62,728 nt of DNA from Acidimicrobiia bacterium (GTDB lineage Bacteria > Actinomycetota > Acidimicrobiia > Acidimicrobiales > SZUA-35): contig JAOTVU010000004.1 of NCBI GenBank assembly GCA_029863385.1, positions 1-62,728 on the forward strand. The letters are read 5' to 3'. The translations under genes and the position numbers were made by a program. Under the pieces are notes generated by a model. It was not told the origin of the DNA. It made no database searches and worked only from the letters and a program-made list of their open reading frames with translations. Shown here in pieces: positions 34,588 to 43,911 of the stretch (positions are counted from its first letter, which is position 1; the number at the start of each line of letters is the position of its first letter).

Positions 34588-35025
34588 CTAGCCGCGATCG
34601 TCCGGTTCGAAGTGGTGGCGTTGCGGCCCCCGGGTGATGAGGTCGCCGAGGCGGACCCGGTCGCTCACACCGTCCGGATCGACGGCAACCACCAGCAGCT
34701 CCTCACCCGCCAACTCGAGGGCGACCTGCAGGCAGGCGCCGCAGGGGAAGGTCAACTCGTCGCCCGTACGACGCGATGCCAGGGCCAGGACAACCGGCTT
34801 GACCCTCCCGTTGACGGCGGAGAAGAGAGCAACCCGTTCGGCACACATGGCCAGGCCGAGCGACACGTTCTCGACCAAGGCGCCCGACACAGTCCGACCC
34901 GCTTCGTCGACCACAGCGGCCCCCATCGGGAAATCGGAGTAGGGCGAGTAGGCCCGACTCCGAGCGGCGAGCGCCAGTTCGATCGCCTCGCCAACACGTT
35001 TGTCGATCGTCGATTCGTCGGTCAT
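34588..35025 (-). CDS. cdd: cytidine deaminase
   Basis: A 145-residue enzyme hydrolysing cytidine/deoxycytidine to uridine in pyrimidine salvage. Zinc is held by Cys61 of MCAERVAL (with Glu63 as proton shuttle) and by Cys95/Cys98 of PCGACLQ. The N-terminal AYSPYSDFPMGAAVVD is typical of the homotetrameric T-CDA type. ATG 35025 has an AAGGGG site 5 bases upstream. The frame continues upstream into sequence shared with the divergent membrane protein and is not credible there. Confidence 0.95.
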   Translation of the reverse strand: MTDESTIDKRVGEAIELALAARSRAYSPYSDFPMGAAVVDEAGRTVSGALVENVSLGLAMCAERVALFSAVNGRVKPVVLALASRRTGDELTFPCGACLQVALELAGEELLVVAVDPDGVSDRVRLGDLITRGPQRHHFEPDDRG

Positions 35026-35128
35026 CGCCGTCCCCTTCCGGATGAGTGTTCGCACAACCGTACCCGCGGTCACCGTCGGCCACCGTGCCGTCGTCGACAC
35101 GGTGGCGGCACCGGCTAGAGTCGGCGCC

Positions 35129-35551
35129 GTGATTGCGACCGATGTCGGCGACGGGGTCATCGACAACATCATCATCAGCTCGTCCGCCCATCGTTGGTGG
35201 GGTCTGCTGACGCTCGTCGTCCTCGCGGCGTCGGTGGCGCTGCTGGCTTGGGATGTCCGGAACGCCCGTCCGGCCTCCCGAACGACGAGGTGGTCGTTCC
35301 TCGCCGCCCAGACAGCGCTGGTCGGACAGGCCCTGCTCGGCATCAAGCTGCTGGATCAGGGGCAGGGCATTCGGCAGCTCTACATCCACTACATCGGCGG
35401 CCTGATCCCGCTCGGTGCCTTTCTGGCCGGGGGATGGCTGGCTCGAGGCGACACGTCGCGGTCCGCCCGGTTCCTGTTGGTTGTCCTGCTGGTCGGCTTG
35501 GGATCCGGGGTGATGGCCTTCACCATCGGCCGGGCCTACGTCAACCGCTGA
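35129..35551 (+). CDS. small multi-pass membrane protein, unknown function
   Basis: From GTG 35129 a 140-residue protein with four hydrophobic helices (WWGLLTLVVLAASVALLAW, FLAAQTALVGQALLGIKLL, IGGLIPLGAFLAGGWLA, FLLVVLLVGLGSGVMAFTIG). His-containing loop LYIHYIGG. No family recognised. It is divergent from cdd, with starts about 100 bases apart, and lies just before the methyltransferase/esterase fusion. Confidence 0.6.
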   Translation: MIATDVGDGVIDNIIISSSAHRWWGLLTLVVLAASVALLAWDVRNARPASRTTRWSFLAAQTALVGQALLGIKLLDQGQGIRQLYIHYIGGLIPLGAFLAGGWLARGDTSRSARFLLVVLLVGLGSGVMAFTIGRAYVNR

Positions 35552-35612
35552 CCCGGCGCCCGGGGGACCTTCGACTCTTTTGCAACTCATCGAGCATCTC
35601 TACGATCTCGAT

Positions 35613-37634
35613 ATGAAGGCATTCGCCGAGGATCTCGGTGAGCGGCGGCGACGTATGGTCGAGCGTGACATCGCCTCGCGTGGGGTTGCCGACGAGCGGG
35701 TGCTGAAGGCGATGCGGATCGTGCCCCGGGAGCGTTTCCTGCCGGCGGAGATGGCCGAGTTCGCGTACGAGGACACGCCGCTGCCCATCGAAGAGGGCCA
35801 GACCATCTCCCAGCCCATGATCGTGGCCGTGATGGCCGAGGCCGCAGGCCTCGACGAGCGGAGCCAGGTTCTGGAGATCGGTGCCGGCTCCGGCTACGGC
35901 GCGGCGGTGTTGAGCCGGATCGCGGCCGAGGTCTGGACGATCGAGCGCCACGCCCTCCTGGCCGATCAGGCCGCCCGACGTCTGGCCGATCTCGGCTACG
36001 ACAACGCCCACGTCATCCACGGCGACGGCACGCTCGGGCTTCCTGAGCAGGCCCCGTTCGATGCCATCGTGGTCACTGCCGGCGGGCCCTCGGTCCCCGA
36101 GGCGCTGATCGAGCAACTGGTCGAGGGTGGCCGTCTCGTCATTCCCGTCGGACCCGAAACCCGGGGCCAGCGTCTCCTGCGGGTCCGCCGGGTCGGCGAC
36201 GACACGGTCGAGGAGGATCTCGGTCCGGTTCGGTTCGTTCCCCTCGTCGGCAGCCAGGGATGGCAGCCGTCGGGGGAGCGGACCCTGGTGGTGCCCCGGC
36301 CCCGGTCGATGCCATCCGGACCGGCCACGCTGGTCCGGGAGGAGGCCCAGCCGATGTCGTCGATCGAGGACGCCGAACTCGGCGGACTGCTCGACCGAAT
36401 CGGTGATCACCCGGTGGTCATGCTCGGCGAGGCGTCACACGGCACGTCGGAGTTTTATCGCTTGCGGGCCCGCATCACCCGAGAGTTGATCCTCCACAAG
36501 GGCTTCACCGCTGTGGCGGTCGAGGCCGACCATCCGGACGCCGCCCGGATCGACGCCTGGGTTCGCCATCGGCCTGCGTCGGGTCCGGACTTCGAGCCGT
36601 TCTCCCGGTTCCCGACGTGGATGTGGCGCAACCGGGAGGTCCGCGACTTTGTCGACTGGCTCCATCTCCACAACGCCGACGTCGGCGCCGAGCGGCGGGT
36701 CAGCTTCCACGGTCTCGACATCTACAGCCTCTACACCTCCCGGGCTGCCGTCATCGACTACCTCGATGGGGTGGATCCCGAAGCGGCGGCTCTGGCCCGA
36801 CACCGCTATGGCTGCCTCAGTCCCTGGCAACACGACCCTGCCACCTACGGCCGGGCGGTGGTGACCGGGAGTTTCATCGGCTGTGAGGACGAGGTGGTCG
36901 GCGTGCTGACCGACCTGCTGAGACGCCGGCTGGAGCTGGGCCCCGGCCCCGGCCGGGGTTCCGGCGAGGAGTACTTCGACGCCACCCAGAACGCCTTGGT
37001 GGTTGCCAACGCCGAGCGCTACTACCGGATCATGTACCACGGATCCCGGGCCTCGTGGAACCTTCGGGACCAGCACATGTTCGAGACCCTCAAGGCGATC
37101 CGGCTCCGGCGTGGTCCGGCCGCCGGCGTGCCGGCCAAAGTGGTTGTATGGGAGCACAACTCCCACGTCGGTGACGCCTCGGCCACCGAGATGGGGGCCC
37201 GGGGCGAACACAACGTCGGGATGCTAGCTCGTCGGGAGTACGGCGAGGGGGCCTTTTTGGTCGGCTTCGGGACGCACGATGGTGTGGTGGCCGCGGCCAG
37301 CGACTGGGGTGGCCCGATGGAGCGCAAGCCGATCCGCCCCTCCCACCCCGACAGCTACGAGCGCCTGTGCCACGACACCGGCATTCCCGCCTTCTTCCTC
37401 CACCTGCGTCACGCCCACCGCGAGGAGTTGCGTGACGAGCTGAGCCGTCCCCGGCTCGAGCGGGCCATCGGGGTCATCTACCGGCCCGAGACGGAACTGC
37501 AGAGCCACTACTTTCAGGCGTCGCTGCCGCGACAGTTCGACGAGTACATTTGGTTCGACCGGTCGTCACCCATCCACCCCTTGGCGGCCCATGAAGTGGC
37601 CGGGGTTCCCGACACCTACCCGTTCGGGCTGTAG
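35613..37634 (+). CDS. fusion of L-isoaspartate O-methyltransferase and erythromycin esterase-like domain
   Basis: From ATG 35613 a 673-residue two-domain protein. Residues 1-215 form a protein-L-isoaspartate O-methyltransferase: MRIVPRERFLP, the SAM motif VLEIGAGSGYGAAV (84-97) and GGRLVIPVG. Residues 245-660 form an erythromycin-esterase-like domain: VVMLGEASHGTSEFYRLR, EADHPDAARID, HGLDIYSLYTS, VVWEHNSHVGDA. The first half repairs aged Asp/Asn sites by methylation; the second belongs to a metal-independent hydrolase family whose real substrates outside macrolides are unclear. The architecture occurs in other bacteria. A TTG at 35580 is a possible earlier start. There is no sign that it gives drug resistance. 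Confidence 0.85.
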   Translation: MKAFAEDLGERRRRMVERDIASRGVADERVLKAMRIVPRERFLPAEMAEFAYEDTPLPIEEGQTISQPMIVAVMAEAAGLDERSQVLEIGAGSGYGAAVLSRIAAEVWTIERHALLADQAARRLADLGYDNAHVIHGDGTLGLPEQAPFDAIVVTAGGPSVPEALIEQLVEGGRLVIPVGPETRGQRLLRVRRVGDDTVEEDLGPVRFVPLVGSQGWQPSGERTLVVPRPRSMPSGPATLVREEAQPMSSIEDAELGGLLDRIGDHPVVMLGEASHGTSEFYRLRARITRELILHKGFTAVAVEADHPDAARIDAWVRHRPASGPDFEPFSRFPTWMWRNREVRDFVDWLHLHNADVGAERRVSFHGLDIYSLYTSRAAVIDYLDGVDPEAAALARHRYGCLSPWQHDPATYGRAVVTGSFIGCEDEVVGVLTDLLRRRLELGPGPGRGSGEEYFDATQNALVVANAERYYRIMYHGSRASWNLRDQHMFETLKAIRLRRGPAAGVPAKVVVWEHNSHVGDASATEMGARGEHNVGMLARREYGEGAFLVGFGTHDGVVAAASDWGGPMERKPIRPSHPDSYERLCHDTGIPAFFLHLRHAHREELRDELSRPRLERAIGVIYRPETELQSHYFQASLPRQFDEYIWFDRSSPIHPLAAHEVAGVPDTYPFGL

Positions 37635-37727
37635 GCACTGTCTGCGGTTCGGCTGAGGCATCGTGGCAACGAGAGCGTCGATGTGGTCGGGGCCGGCCTG
37701 GTGGATCGCATCTGTCAGAATAGCGAC

Positions 37728-39098
37728 ATGGCTCTCAGCGCCTTTGATCTGTATTCGGTGGGGATCGGACCGTCGTCGTCGCACACGGTGGGGCCGATGC
37801 GGGCGGCGTTGATGTTCGCCTCCGGGTTGGCCGACGATGGACTGTTGACCGATGTGGCCAGGGTGGAGGTCAACCTCTACGGTTCACTCGGCGCCACCGG
37901 GAAAGGGCACGGTACACCGAAGGCCGTCCTGCTCGGGCTCGAGGGCGAGGATCCGGCCACCGTCGACACCGCCACGGGCGACGCCCGGGTCGAGGCGATG
38001 GCCGCCGATGGTCGACTCCGGCTGCTGGGCCGCCACGAGATCGCCTATGCCCCCGACGACGTGATCCTGCACAAACGGACGTCCCTGCCCGGCCATCCCA
38101 ACGGCATGACCTTCGCCGCCTTTCGGGCCGACGGCAGCGAGATCCGGCAGCGCACCTACTACTCGGTGGGCGGCGGGTTCGTGATCGACGAGGAGGCGGA
38201 GGGTCTCGACCGGATTGTCGTCGACGACACACCGGTGCCGTACCCGTTCAACTCCGGTGAGGAGCTGCTGGCCATCTGCGCCGAGCACGATCTGTCGATC
38301 AGCGACGTGATGCTGGCAAACGAGCAGGCGTGGCGCACCGAGGCCGAGGTGCGCGAGGGGATGCTGTATCGCTGGCGGGTCATGGCCGAGTGCATCGAAG
38401 CCGGCTGCACCACCGAGGGCATCCTGCCCGGCGGGCTCCGGGTCCCTCGTCGGGCCCCGGCGCTCCACCGCCGACTGGCCAAGCCACCCAACGATCACGA
38501 TCCGCTCCACATCATCGACTTCGTCAACCTGTACGCCCTGGCCGTCAACGAGGAGAACGCAGCCGGCGGTCGGGTGGTCACCGCCCCCACCAACGGCGCA
38601 GCCGGGATCATCCCCGCCGTGCTCCACTACTACGTGCGGTTCGTGCCAGGCGCCGACGACGACGGCGTCGTCCGATTCCTCCTCACCGCGGCGGCCATCG
38701 GCATTCTGTTCAAGACAAACGCCTCGATCTCCGGTGCCGAGGTCGGCTGCCAGGGGGAGGTCGGCTCCGCTTGCTCGATGGCGGCCGGCGCACTGTGCGA
38801 ACGCCTGGGTGGAACCCCGGCCCAGGTGGAGAATGCCGCCGAGGTCGGCATCGAACACAACCTGGGTCTCACCTGCGACCCGGTGGGCGGTCTGGTGCAG
38901 ATCCCCTGCATCGAGCGGAACGCAATGGCCTCGGTCAAGGCCGTCAACGCCGCCCGCCTCGCCATGCACGGCGACGGTAGCCACAAGGTCAGCCTCGACA
39001 AGGCGATCAAGACCATGCGCGACACCGGCCGCGACATGAAGAAGAAGTACAAGGAGACCTCGCGGGGCGGCCTGGCCGTCAACGTCATCGAGTGCTGA
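37728..39098 (+). CDS. sdaA: L-serine ammonia-lyase (dehydratase), single-chain iron-sulfur type
   Basis: A 456-residue enzyme converting L-serine to pyruvate and ammonia. The N-terminus [22 protein letters not shown] is the beta-domain hallmark. The C-terminal alpha domain has [40 protein letters not shown] and [14 protein letters not shown], whose cysteines bind the 4Fe-4S cluster. ATG 37728 (GCGACATGG) is chosen because the family begins one or two residues before this motif. It sits upstream of the ABC importer and demethylase genes, which suits a role at the end of a glycine-betaine-like breakdown route. Confidence 0.95.
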   Translation: MALSAFDLYSVGIGPSSSHTVGPMRAALMFASGLADDGLLTDVARVEVNLYGSLGATGKGHGTPKAVLLGLEGEDPATVDTATGDARVEAMAADGRLRLLGRHEIAYAPDDVILHKRTSLPGHPNGMTFAAFRADGSEIRQRTYYSVGGGFVIDEEAEGLDRIVVDDTPVPYPFNSGEELLAICAEHDLSISDVMLANEQAWRTEAEVREGMLYRWRVMAECIEAGCTTEGILPGGLRVPRRAPALHRRLAKPPNDHDPLHIIDFVNLYALAVNEENAAGGRVVTAPTNGAAGIIPAVLHYYVRFVPGADDDGVVRFLLTAAAIGILFKTNASISGAEVGCQGEVGSACSMAAGALCERLGGTPAQVENAAEVGIEHNLGLTCDPVGGLVQIPCIERNAMASVKAVNAARLAMHGDGSHKVSLDKAIKTMRDTGRDMKKKYKETSRGGLAVNVIEC

Positions 39099-39195
39099 GC
39101 GGCCAGAACGGCTGCGGGCCGGTACCGCAGCATGATTGGAGTGGAGTTCGCCGCGCCGCTGTGTCAAAATTCGCTGCACAACAACTGGATAGCTT

Positions 39196-39209
39196 GGGCG
39201 GCACCGCCC
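39196..39209 (+). promoter_or_regulatory. short inverted repeat upstream of the substrate-binding protein
   Basis: GGGCGG-ca-CCGCCC, 6-bp arms, lies 22 bases before the ATG of the ABC substrate-binding protein. It could be an operator or attenuator; the 130-base spacer contains no other clear signal. Confidence 0.3.
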
Positions 39210-39230
39210 GTGACCGGGAGAGATGGTTTC

Positions 39231-40994
39231 ATGTTGAGGCGCTTGTTGGGCGCCGGCGTGGTGGTGGCGCTTCTTGTCGTGTCCACTTTCTCGTCGGCCT
39301 CCGCCGAAGATGGTTCGGATGGTTCGGATGAGGTCACCCTGGTCGTGGGGCTCACGCAACCATGGGAGACGTTGAATCCGGTGATCGGCTACGCCGTGCC
39401 CGAGTACGAGGTGTGGAACATCCAGTACACCGGTCTCACGTCCCGTGCCGCCGACGACTTCAGCCCCACTCCCGGCCTGGCCGCCGAGTGGGCGGAGATC
39501 GACCCCGGGATCAGCTACACCTACACCCTCCGTGATGACCTCCAGTGGTCCGACGGAACCCCGATCACCGCCGAGGACATCGCCTGGAACATAAACACCT
39601 CCCGCGATCAGGAGTGGGCCAACTACATCGCAACCGTCACCAACCTGACCGCCGAGGTCGTCGACGACAAGACCGTGACCATCACCTCATCGGTACCCGA
39701 TCCAAAACTCCCGACCGTCGAGATCTACTTCCTGCCCAAGCACATCTGGGAGCCCCAGGCCACGCCCGAGACCATCGAGACCTACGACGGACTCGACGGG
39801 GTCGGCAGCGGCCCGTTCGTGATCAGCGACTACCAGCCCGAGGAGTCGTTGACGCTGGTGGCCAACGACAACTACTACGACGGTCGCCCGGCGATCGACA
39901 AGGTCATCTTCCGGTACTTCTCCAACCCCGACGCCATGGTCGCCGCGCTCCAACGGGGTGAGATTGACGCCGCCCACGGTGTGCCGGCCGGCTCGATGGA
40001 AGACCTCGCCGCCGACGAGAACATCGTCACCGTCAGCGGCATCCAGGGCGGGTTCGACGAGATCGCCTTCAACATGGGGGCGGCCGAGGGCCAGCCCCAC
40101 CCGGCCATTCTCGATATCGAGTTCCGCCGTGCTCTGAACCACGCAATCGACAAGGTGGGGGCCACGGAGGACCTCTGGTTCGGTCTGGCCGAACCGGCCA
40201 CCACCATCAGCGTCGGCGCCGACCTCAAGTGGGTGCCCGACATCCCGGCCGAGGAGCAGCTGGAGTACGACCCGGACCTGGCCAAACAGATCCTCGACGA
40301 AGCCGGATATGTCGACACCGACGGGGACGGCTTCCGCGAGATGCCAGGTGGCGGCGACAACATCGTGCTGCGCCATGCCGTGAACACGGACTCCGATCTC
40401 GGCGGTCCCGTGGGCGAGTTGTTCAGCGGCTGGATGAACGCCATCGGCATCGACGTGTCCCTCGACTCCTACGATCAGGACCAGCTCTTCGGTGTCATCG
40501 TCGACGGCACCTATGACACGTTCTACTGGGGTTGGGTTCCCTACGTCGACCCGAACCTGATGTTGTCGTACTTCACGGCGGCCGAGCTCGGCAACTACAA
40601 CGACGCCAATTGGACCAACGCCCGCTACGACGAGTTGTACGACGAGCAGCTCGCCGAGGTCGACCCCGACCGCCGCCTCGAGATCGTGCACGAGATGGTC
40701 CGGATCATCTACGACGACGCCGGGTACGTCGCCCTCTGGTACTCGCCCGACCTCCAGGCCTACCGCACCGACCGCTTCGAAGGGTATGTGCAGCAACCGG
40801 CCGATATCGGGCCGGTGATCTTCTCCCAGTCGTCCCCGTCCTACGCCCTGCTCACTCCCGTCGGTGGCGCCGGCGGCGGCGGCGGATCGAACACCGGGCT
40901 GCTGGTCGGAGCCGGGGCTGCGGCGCTGGCCGTTGTCGGCCTGGGAGGTTGGTTCGCGATGAAGGGTCGTCGACCGGCCGACGAGCGGGAGTAG
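39231..40994 (+). CDS. ABC transporter substrate-binding protein (SBP_bac_5), C-terminally anchored
   Basis: From ATG 39231 a 587-residue family 5 (Opp/Dpp/Nik) binding protein. Residues 1-25 are a signal peptide (MLRRLLGAGVVVALLVVSTFSSASA) without a lipobox cysteine. LTPGLAAEWAEIDPGISYTYTLRDDLQWSDGTPITAEDIAWNIN-like sequence gives the family core. After a Gly-rich linker (GGAGGGGGSN) the protein ends in a membrane helix (TGLLVGAGAAALAVVGLGGWFAM) and basic KGRR. Tethering by a C-terminal helix instead of a lipid is unusual for this family. It is first of the importer genes that follow. Its ligand is likely a betaine-like compound from context. Confidence 0.85.
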   Translation: MLRRLLGAGVVVALLVVSTFSSASAEDGSDGSDEVTLVVGLTQPWETLNPVIGYAVPEYEVWNIQYTGLTSRAADDFSPTPGLAAEWAEIDPGISYTYTLRDDLQWSDGTPITAEDIAWNINTSRDQEWANYIATVTNLTAEVVDDKTVTITSSVPDPKLPTVEIYFLPKHIWEPQATPETIETYDGLDGVGSGPFVISDYQPEESLTLVANDNYYDGRPAIDKVIFRYFSNPDAMVAALQRGEIDAAHGVPAGSMEDLAADENIVTVSGIQGGFDEIAFNMGAAEGQPHPAILDIEFRRALNHAIDKVGATEDLWFGLAEPATTISVGADLKWVPDIPAEEQLEYDPDLAKQILDEAGYVDTDGDGFREMPGGGDNIVLRHAVNTDSDLGGPVGELFSGWMNAIGIDVSLDSYDQDQLFGVIVDGTYDTFYWGWVPYVDPNLMLSYFTAAELGNYNDANWTNARYDELYDEQLAEVDPDRRLEIVHEMVRIIYDDAGYVALWYSPDLQAYRTDRFEGYVQQPADIGPVIFSQSSPSYALLTPVGGAGGGGGSNTGLLVGAGAAALAVVGLGGWFAMKGRRPADERE

Positions 40995-41005
40995 CGGGCA
41001 GTGGC

Positions 41006-41974
41006 GTGACAGCCCGCTACGCCGGCCGCAAGCTGATCGGATCGCTCCTCACGCTGGCCTTCGTGCTGGTGTTCAACTTCTTCCTGTTCCGGGTCGCCCT
41101 CGGCGATCCCGTGGCCAACCTGTTCCGCGGTCGCAATGTACCCCAGGCCCGCCTCGATCAGATGCGGACCGAGTTCGGGCTGGATCGATCGCTCCCGGAA
41201 CAGTTCCTGCTGTACCTGCGGGAGACGGCGCAGCTCAATTTCGGGCTGTCGTACCAGACCCGCCAGCCGGTGTGGGAGGAGATCACCGGCAAGATCTGGC
41301 CGACGGTGCTGCTGGTCGGGCTCTCCGCCGTGTTGTCGGCGGCCATCGGCATAGCCGGCGGGATCGTGGCGGCCTGGCGCCGGCGAAGCCGGGCCGACTA
41401 CTCGATCACATCGTCGACCATGGTGTTCTACTCGATGCCCGATTTCTGGCTCGGGATGCTCCTGCTCGTCGGATTCGCCGTTGCGTTGCCCTGGTTCCCG
41501 GTCGGTGGCATGTCGGACATCACGTCGACCAGCGGTGGGTTCGACGCCGTCCTCGACCAGGCCCACCACCTCTTCCTGCCCTGCCTCACCCTGACCTTGG
41601 CCTACCTCGGCGAGTACGCCATCGTGATGCGTTCGTCGCTGCTCGAGGTGATGGGGGAGGACTACCTCCTGGTGGCCCGGGCCAAGGGGCTGCGCGACGT
41701 CCAGGTCCGCAACCGCCACGCCGTGCCCAACGCCCTGCTGCCGGTGGTGACCCTGGCCGCGATCAACCTCGGGTTCGTGCTGTCGGGTGCCATCGCAGTG
41801 GAGACGGTCTTTTCCTGGCCGGGCCTTGGCAAGGCGACCACCGACGCCATCCGCGGCCCCGATCTGCCGATGCTGCAGGCCCTGTTCCTCCTGTTCAGCG
41901 TGGCGGTGATCGTGTTCAACCTGCTGGCCGATCTGCTGTACGCCGCGCTCGATCCGCGGGTGCGTGACGCATGA
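41006..41974 (+). CDS. ABC transporter permease, DppB/OppB type
   Basis: From GTG 41006 a 322-residue inner-membrane permease, 11 bases after the binding protein. It has the first-helix start RKLIGSLLTLAFVLVFNFFLFRVALGDP, six hydrophobic helices, and the EAA-loop YLLVARAKGLRDVQVRNRHAVPNALLP that contacts the ATPase. The length is usual for OppB-type subunits (306-340). It overlaps the second permease by 4 bases (ATGA). A longer frame upstream is shadow of the binding protein. Confidence 0.9.
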   Translation: MTARYAGRKLIGSLLTLAFVLVFNFFLFRVALGDPVANLFRGRNVPQARLDQMRTEFGLDRSLPEQFLLYLRETAQLNFGLSYQTRQPVWEEITGKIWPTVLLVGLSAVLSAAIGIAGGIVAAWRRRSRADYSITSSTMVFYSMPDFWLGMLLLVGFAVALPWFPVGGMSDITSTSGGFDAVLDQAHHLFLPCLTLTLAYLGEYAIVMRSSLLEVMGEDYLLVARAKGLRDVQVRNRHAVPNALLPVVTLAAINLGFVLSGAIAVETVFSWPGLGKATTDAIRGPDLPMLQALFLLFSVAVIVFNLLADLLYAALDPRVRDA

Positions 41975-42816
41975 GCCGGTTCTGGCGATCACGCCCCGGC
42001 CGTATCGGCCTCGTCACCCTCCTGGCCTTTGTGGCCCTGGCGCTGGCGGCTCCGATCATCGCCAGTCGGACAGGCCTCGACACGTCGCTGGCCCGGGCCA
42101 ACGACGTCCCGCTCTACGCGTCGCCGGCGGAGTTCGCGCCGCTCGGGACCGATCACCTGCGTCGCTCCGTGTGGACCCAGTTCGTGTGGGGGAGCCGCAT
42201 CAGCCTCTTCGTCGGTCTGGCCGCCACGGTGGTGACCGTGGCCCTCGGGTCGCTGGTCGGGATCGTCGCCGGGTTCGCCGGCGGACGGGTCGAGGCTGCG
42301 CTGATGCGGCTGACCGAATGGTTCCTGGTGGTGCCGTTCCTGCCGCTGGCTATCGTCCTCGCCTCCATTCTTGGCCGGTCGATCTGGAACATCATCTTCG
42401 TGATCGGTGTGACGTCGTGGCCGTCCACCGCCCGGCTCGTCCGGGCCCAGGTCCTCACGGTGAAGCAGCGGCTGTTCGTCGACCGGGCCCGCTCGCTCGG
42501 TGCCTCGGGACCCCACATCGTTCGCCACCACATCCTGCCGAACGTGTCGGGGCTGATCATGGCAAACGCCACCCTGGCCGTGCCGATCTCGATCCTGACC
42601 GAGAGCACGCTCGCCTTTCTCGGTCTCGGCGACGTTCGCCGCCCGTCGTGGGGCAAGATGCTGTCGGAGGCGTTCGACGCAAGTGCCCTGACCCGGAACG
42701 CCTGGTGGTACTTCGTTCCGCCCGGCGTCGGCATCCTCGTTGTCGTTCTCGCCTTCACCCTGATCGGCCAGACCCTGGAGGAGATGGCCGATCCTCGACT
42801 CCAGGGACGACGATGA
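41971..42816 (+). CDS. ABC transporter permease, DppC/OppC type
   Basis: A 281-residue inner-membrane permease. The N-terminal MSRFWRSRPGRIGLVTLLAFVALALAAPIIA and GTDHLRRSVWTQFVWGSRISLFVGL are OppC hallmarks. The EAA-loop is RLFVDRARSLGASGPHIVRHHILPN. ESTLAFLGLGDVRRPSWGKML is the usual OppC end. Translationally coupled to the upstream permease. A double-hairpin element fills most of the 93-base spacer before the ATP-binding gene. Confidence 0.9.
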   Translation: MSRFWRSRPGRIGLVTLLAFVALALAAPIIASRTGLDTSLARANDVPLYASPAEFAPLGTDHLRRSVWTQFVWGSRISLFVGLAATVVTVALGSLVGIVAGFAGGRVEAALMRLTEWFLVVPFLPLAIVLASILGRSIWNIIFVIGVTSWPSTARLVRAQVLTVKQRLFVDRARSLGASGPHIVRHHILPNVSGLIMANATLAVPISILTESTLAFLGLGDVRRPSWGKMLSEAFDASALTRNAWWYFVPPGVGILVVVLAFTLIGQTLEEMADPRLQGRR

Positions 42817-42820
42817 CGTC

Positions 42821-42866
42821 GCATCGCCGTAGGCGATGCTTACCGAGTTTCGCCCAGGGGCGAAAC
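42821..42866. repeat. double-hairpin element, copy 2
   Basis: GCATCGCC-gta-GGCGATGC (42821-42839), linker TTACC, then GAGTTTCGCC with GTTTCGCCC pairing to GGGCGAAAC (42847-42866). The hairpin 1 size and loop, 5-base linker TT(A/T)CC and GAGTTT match the element at 14525-14570, while stems differ in sequence but keep pairing. It lies between the OppC-type permease and the first ATP-binding gene. Confidence 0.6.
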
Positions 42867-42909
42867 ATCGCCCGCTGGAGTCCCTCGTGTGGGATCGGAA
42901 GGTAGACCA

Positions 42910-43911
42910 GTGACGAGCAGTGAGCCGATCCTCGTGCTCGACGATGTGTCGGTGCGGTATCCGGCCTCCGCTTCCGGTGGGTCGTCCGGGGATCCCGTGG
43001 CCGCTGTGCGAGGGGTGTCGCTGACGTTGGCGCGGCGTGGGTCGCTGGGTCTGGCCGGTGAGTCGGGATGCGGCAAGTCGACGCTGGCCAATGCCATTCT
43101 GCGCCTGCTGCCAGCGGGCACGACGATCGACGGTCGAATCGAGCTCGGCGGCGACGACGTCGGGGCCATGAACCCCGGCCGCCTCCGGGCCATCCGCTGG
43201 ACGCGGGCCGCGATCGTGTTCCAGGGCGCTCTGCACGCGCTGAACCCCGTGCAGCGGATCCTCGACCAGGTGGCCGAACCGATGCTGATCCACGACACCG
43301 TTCCGTCCCGAGCGGCCGCCGCCGAGCGCGTGCGGACGCTGCTGGAACAGGTCGGCCTGCCCGGCGATCGGGCCGATGCCCACCCCCACCAGCTCTCGGG
43401 CGGCCAACGCCAGCGGGTGTTGATCGCCATGGCTTTGGCCTGCGAACCCGACCTGCTCATCGCGGATGAGCCGACCACGGCGCTCGATGTCATGGTCCAG
43501 GCTCAGGTGCTGGCGCTGCTGGCGTCGCTGCGGGCCGAACGGAACTTCTCGATGATCTTCATCACCCACGATCTGTCGTTGCTGGCCGACGTCTGTGATC
43601 GCCTGGCCGTGATGTACGCCGGGAGGGTGGTCGAGGAGGGCCCGAGCGAGCAGGTGTTGCGTGCCGGTCATCACCCCTACACGCAGGCCCTGGCCGCGGC
43701 GTTCCCGATCATCGGCGATCCGGTCTCGCGCCTCGCACCGTCCGGCCTGCCGGGTGATCCGCCCGACCCGGCGGCACTGCCGACCGGCTGCGCGTTCCAC
43801 CCCCGGTGCCCGATGGCCGTCGATCGTTGCGCCGTCGAGGATCCGGTGCTGAGGGTCACCGGCTCGGAGCGGAGCGCAGCGTGCCTGCTGGTCGGGGAAA
43901 GGACCTCATGA
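42910..43911 (+). CDS. ABC transporter ATP-binding protein, DppD/OppD type
   Basis: From GTG 42910 (GGAAGG seven bases upstream) a 333-residue ATPase. Walker A is LAGESGCGKSTLA, signature LSGGQRQRVLIAMALACEP, Walker B DLLIADEPTTALDVMVQ, and the switch is FITHDLSLLADVCDRL. The C-terminal oligopeptide/dipeptide extension (CAFHPRCPMAVDRCAVEDPVL) carries the cysteines of the family. Overlaps the next gene by 4 bases. Confidence 0.9.
   Translation: MTSSEPILVLDDVSVRYPASASGGSSGDPVAAVRGVSLTLARRGSLGLAGESGCGKSTLANAILRLLPAGTTIDGRIELGGDDVGAMNPGRLRAIRWTRAAIVFQGALHALNPVQRILDQVAEPMLIHDTVPSRAAAAERVRTLLEQVGLPGDRADAHPHQLSGGQRQRVLIAMALACEPDLLIADEPTTALDVMVQAQVLALLASLRAERNFSMIFITHDLSLLADVCDRLAVMYAGRVVEEGPSEQVLRAGHHPYTQALAAAFPIIGDPVSRLAPSGLPGDPPDPAALPTGCAFHPRCPMAVDRCAVEDPVLRVTGSERSAACLLVGERTS

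Noticed and set aside
35613..37634. Macrolide resistance gene
   Set aside because: The esterase-like domain belongs to a broad family and is fused to a repair methyltransferase; nothing indicates activity on macrolides.
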